NCBI GenBank assembly: GCA_003542955.1
Contig: DPJP01000130.1
Coordinates: 1-8,439, forward strand
Source of the DNA: Armatimonadota bacterium
GTDB lineage: Bacteria; Armatimonadota; Zipacnadia; Zipacnadales; UBA11051
Length of the DNA: 8,439 nt
Direction: 5' to 3'
Shown: piece by piece, positions 7,047-8,439 of the stretch
Layout: every line of letters starts with the position of its first letter
Position numbering within the stretch: position 1 is the first letter of the stretch
Program-made: the position numbers and the translations under genes
Notes under the pieces: generated by a model
What the model was told of the DNA's origin: nothing
Databases searched by the model: none
What the model saw: the letters and a program-made list of their open reading frames with translations, nothing else

Positions 7047-7187
7047 AGGACATCCGTACAGGGCTGAACAGCTCGTGCCGGCCACCAGCTCTTCCGGTCT
7101 CTGTCAATCGACTATAAATGCCGATAGAAAATCCACTCTTCGCATAGTAAACCACTGATATATTGGTAATATAGTATTATAAGGCAT
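7047..7187. other. intergenic spacer with an AT-rich patch
   Basis: Bases 7111-7190 contain 25 G/C of 80 (31%), in sharp contrast to the GC-rich genes on both sides. The patch holds short inverted repeats such as ATATT-GGT-AATAT near 7160-7172. A weak promoter-like pair, TTGGTA (7164-7169) and TAAGAT (7187-7192) with 17-base spacing, would place the -10 box at the left edge of palindrome copy 3 and drive the sialidase-like gene. No gene is visible here. Confidence 0.4.
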
Positions 7188-7228
7188 AAGATTGAACAGC
7201 CGGTGTCAGGCACCGGTTGTTCAATCTT
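7188..7228 (+). repeat. 41-nt palindromic repeat, copy 3
   Basis: This is the most symmetrical copy. The 11-base outer arms are perfect, followed by one G/T position and then CCGGTG pairing with CACCGG around a TCAGG centre. As RNA, 18 consecutive pairs are possible counting the G-U. The orientation is the same as copies 1 and 2. The left flank ATAAGGCAT and right flank GTCCGGGCAGG resemble those of copy 2. Confidence 0.9.
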
Positions 7229-7320
7229 GTCCGGGCAGGTCGCTCAACAGCCCACGGCCAACTATCCCGCGTGTCCGCTTCAGCACGCACGGGCTGTGTC
7301 GCCCACGGGAGGCCTGCACC

Positions 7321-8382
7321 ATGTCCGCCGATGTCGAGAAGATTCGCCTGCTGCCGCCCTCACCCACCAACCCCCGCAACTCCGAGGGCTCGTTCATCCG
7401 CCTGAAGGACCGCCGCCTGCTGTTCGTCTACAGCCACTATGACGGCACGGGCGGCGCCGACCACGACAGCGCGTATCTCGCGGGCCGGTACTCCTCCGAC
7501 GGGGGCAGAAGCTGGACTGACGAGGATGTCACGATCCTGCCAAACGAGGGCGGCTGCAACGTGATGTCAGTCAGCCTCCTGCGGATGGCCAATGACGACC
7601 TGGGGATGCTCTACCTGCGCAAGGATACGCCCGGGACGCTCTGCCGGGGTTTCATCCGCCGCAGTTCGGATGAGGGCCGGACGTGGTCGGAGTCGGTGCT
7701 GGCCACCCCGCGGCTGACCTACATCGTCATCAACAATGACCGCGTGGTGCGGCTGGCGTCGGGGCGACTGCTGGTCCCGGCATCGCTGCACTACCTGACG
7801 GAGGACCCGAAGTGGCACCAGGCGGGGCGCTTCACCTGCTACATCTCCGATGACGACGGGGCGCTGTGGCAGCAGGGGCACAGCACGCTGCTCGCGCCGG
7901 AAGAGAGCCGCTCGGGGCTGCAGGAGCCCTGCGTGATTGAGCTCAGGGACGGGCGCGTGATGATGCTCGCGCGCACCGACATGGGCTGCCACTACCGCTC
8001 ATATTCGGAAGATGGCGGCGTCACGTGGTCGCCCGCGGAGCCGACCGACCTGAAGACCTCATGCGTGAGTCCGGCAAGCATCCGGCGCATCCCGCAGACG
8101 GGCGACCTGCTCATCGTCTACAACGATGCAAGCAGTATCACCCCCGAGTATGAGGGCAAGCGCACGCCGCTGGTGGCGGCGATCTCCAAAGACGAGGGGC
8201 AGACGTGGGAGAACCACAGGTGGCTCGAGGACGACCCTGCGGGCTGGTACTGCTACACGGCCATTCACTTTCTGGATGACGAGGACACCGTACTGCTCGG
8301 GTATTGTGCAGGGCAGCGCGCCACGGGCGGATTGAACCTCACGCAGATCACGCGCGTGCCGATCGAGTGGGTATATGGGTAA
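7321..8382 (+). CDS. BNR/Asp-box sialidase-like protein
   Basis: A 353-residue six-bladed-propeller protein of the sialidase superfamily. Five Asp boxes (S-x-D-x-G-x-T/S-W type) are visible at residues 58-65, 115-122, 176-183 (degenerate, SDDDGALW), 229-236 and 289-296, at the regular 50-60 residue spacing expected of propeller blades. The opening NSEGSFIRLKDRRLLFVYSH (20-39) and QEPCVIELRDGRVMMLART (201-219) are typical of environmental exo-alpha-sialidase annotations. The FRIP motif of GH33 sialidases is not evident, so activity on sialic acid is unproven. The ATG at 7321 has GGGAGG eight bases upstream; the frame stays open back into palindrome copy 3, but those residues are repeat-encoded and not credible. 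No signal peptide or membrane segment is present, suggesting a cytoplasmic enzyme acting on imported sugars, or a non-enzymatic propeller. No intrinsic terminator is visible in the 57 bases after the stop. Confidence 0.85.
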   Translation: MSADVEKIRLLPPSPTNPRNSEGSFIRLKDRRLLFVYSHYDGTGGADHDSAYLAGRYSSDGGRSWTDEDVTILPNEGGCNVMSVSLLRMANDDLGMLYLRKDTPGTLCRGFIRRSSDEGRTWSESVLATPRLTYIVINNDRVVRLASGRLLVPASLHYLTEDPKWHQAGRFTCYISDDDGALWQQGHSTLLAPEESRSGLQEPCVIELRDGRVMMLARTDMGCHYRSYSEDGGVTWSPAEPTDLKTSCVSPASIRRIPQTGDLLIVYNDASSITPEYEGKRTPLVAAISKDEGQTWENHRWLEDDPAGWYCYTAIHFLDDEDTVLLGYCAGQRATGGLNLTQITRVPIEWVYG

Positions 8383-8439
8383 GGCCGCGACGGCTCTGAG
8401 TGGTGGTCAGCGTTGGCGCGTCAGCCGCCCCGCTTCACG

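Noticed and set aside
5624..7228. Minimal CRISPR array
   Set aside because: Spacings of 80 bp and about 1.4 kb are irregular, a gene lies between copies 2 and 3, and no cas gene is present.
8383..8439. Possible minus-strand gene end entering from the right edge (a frame ends at 8407-8409)
   Set aside because: Only ten codons would be visible, other frames stop nearby too, and nothing distinguishes it from random sequence.

Overview
This is a high-GC (roughly mid-60s percent by eye) bacterial chromosome segment with six confident genes. One is on the minus strand at the left end and five run left to right after it. The gene mix is a DUF4091/GH123-type secreted glycosidase, a BNR/Asp-box sialidase-like protein, a TtuA/TIGR00269 tRNA thiolase and a CpaE-like receiver-ATPase. 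Together with the interspersed palindromes, this suggests a little-studied environmental bacterium such as Armatimonadota or Planctomycetota. The taxonomic guess is inference only; no rRNA or other marker gene is present.

Layout. At 1-25 there may be the first codons of a minus-strand gene leaving the window. At 70-888 (minus) is an AAC(3)-family N-acetyltransferase. A 156-bp divergent gap with small inverted repeats follows. At 1045-3327 is an exported, multidomain DUF4091/GH123-like glycosidase. At 3328-3483 is a leader with a candidate promoter and GC-rich hairpins. At 3484-4671 is a receiver domain fused to a MinD/ParA-type ATPase (CpaE-like). At 4723-5631 is a TtuA-like tRNA thiolase with two CxxC zinc knuckles and an Fe-S cysteine triad. 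At 5632-5909 is a spacer carrying two copies of a 41-nt near-perfect palindrome, the first of which contains the ttuA stop codon. At 5910-7046 is a membrane-anchored beta-propeller-like protein of unknown role. At 7047-7320 is a spacer with a sharply AT-rich patch and a third copy of the palindrome. At 7321-8382 is a cytoplasmic-looking sialidase-like protein with five Asp boxes.

How the parts relate. The GH123-like enzyme and the Asp-box protein fit a glycan-using lifestyle, but they are not adjacent and need not act together. The CpaE-like gene and ttuA are 51 bp apart on the same strand and could be co-transcribed, though no shared function is known. No complete, recognisable multigene system such as defence, secretion or biosynthesis is visible. 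The least explained element is the palindromic repeat family: three copies in 1.6 kb, two of which bracket the unknown membrane gene with homology extending into their flanks.
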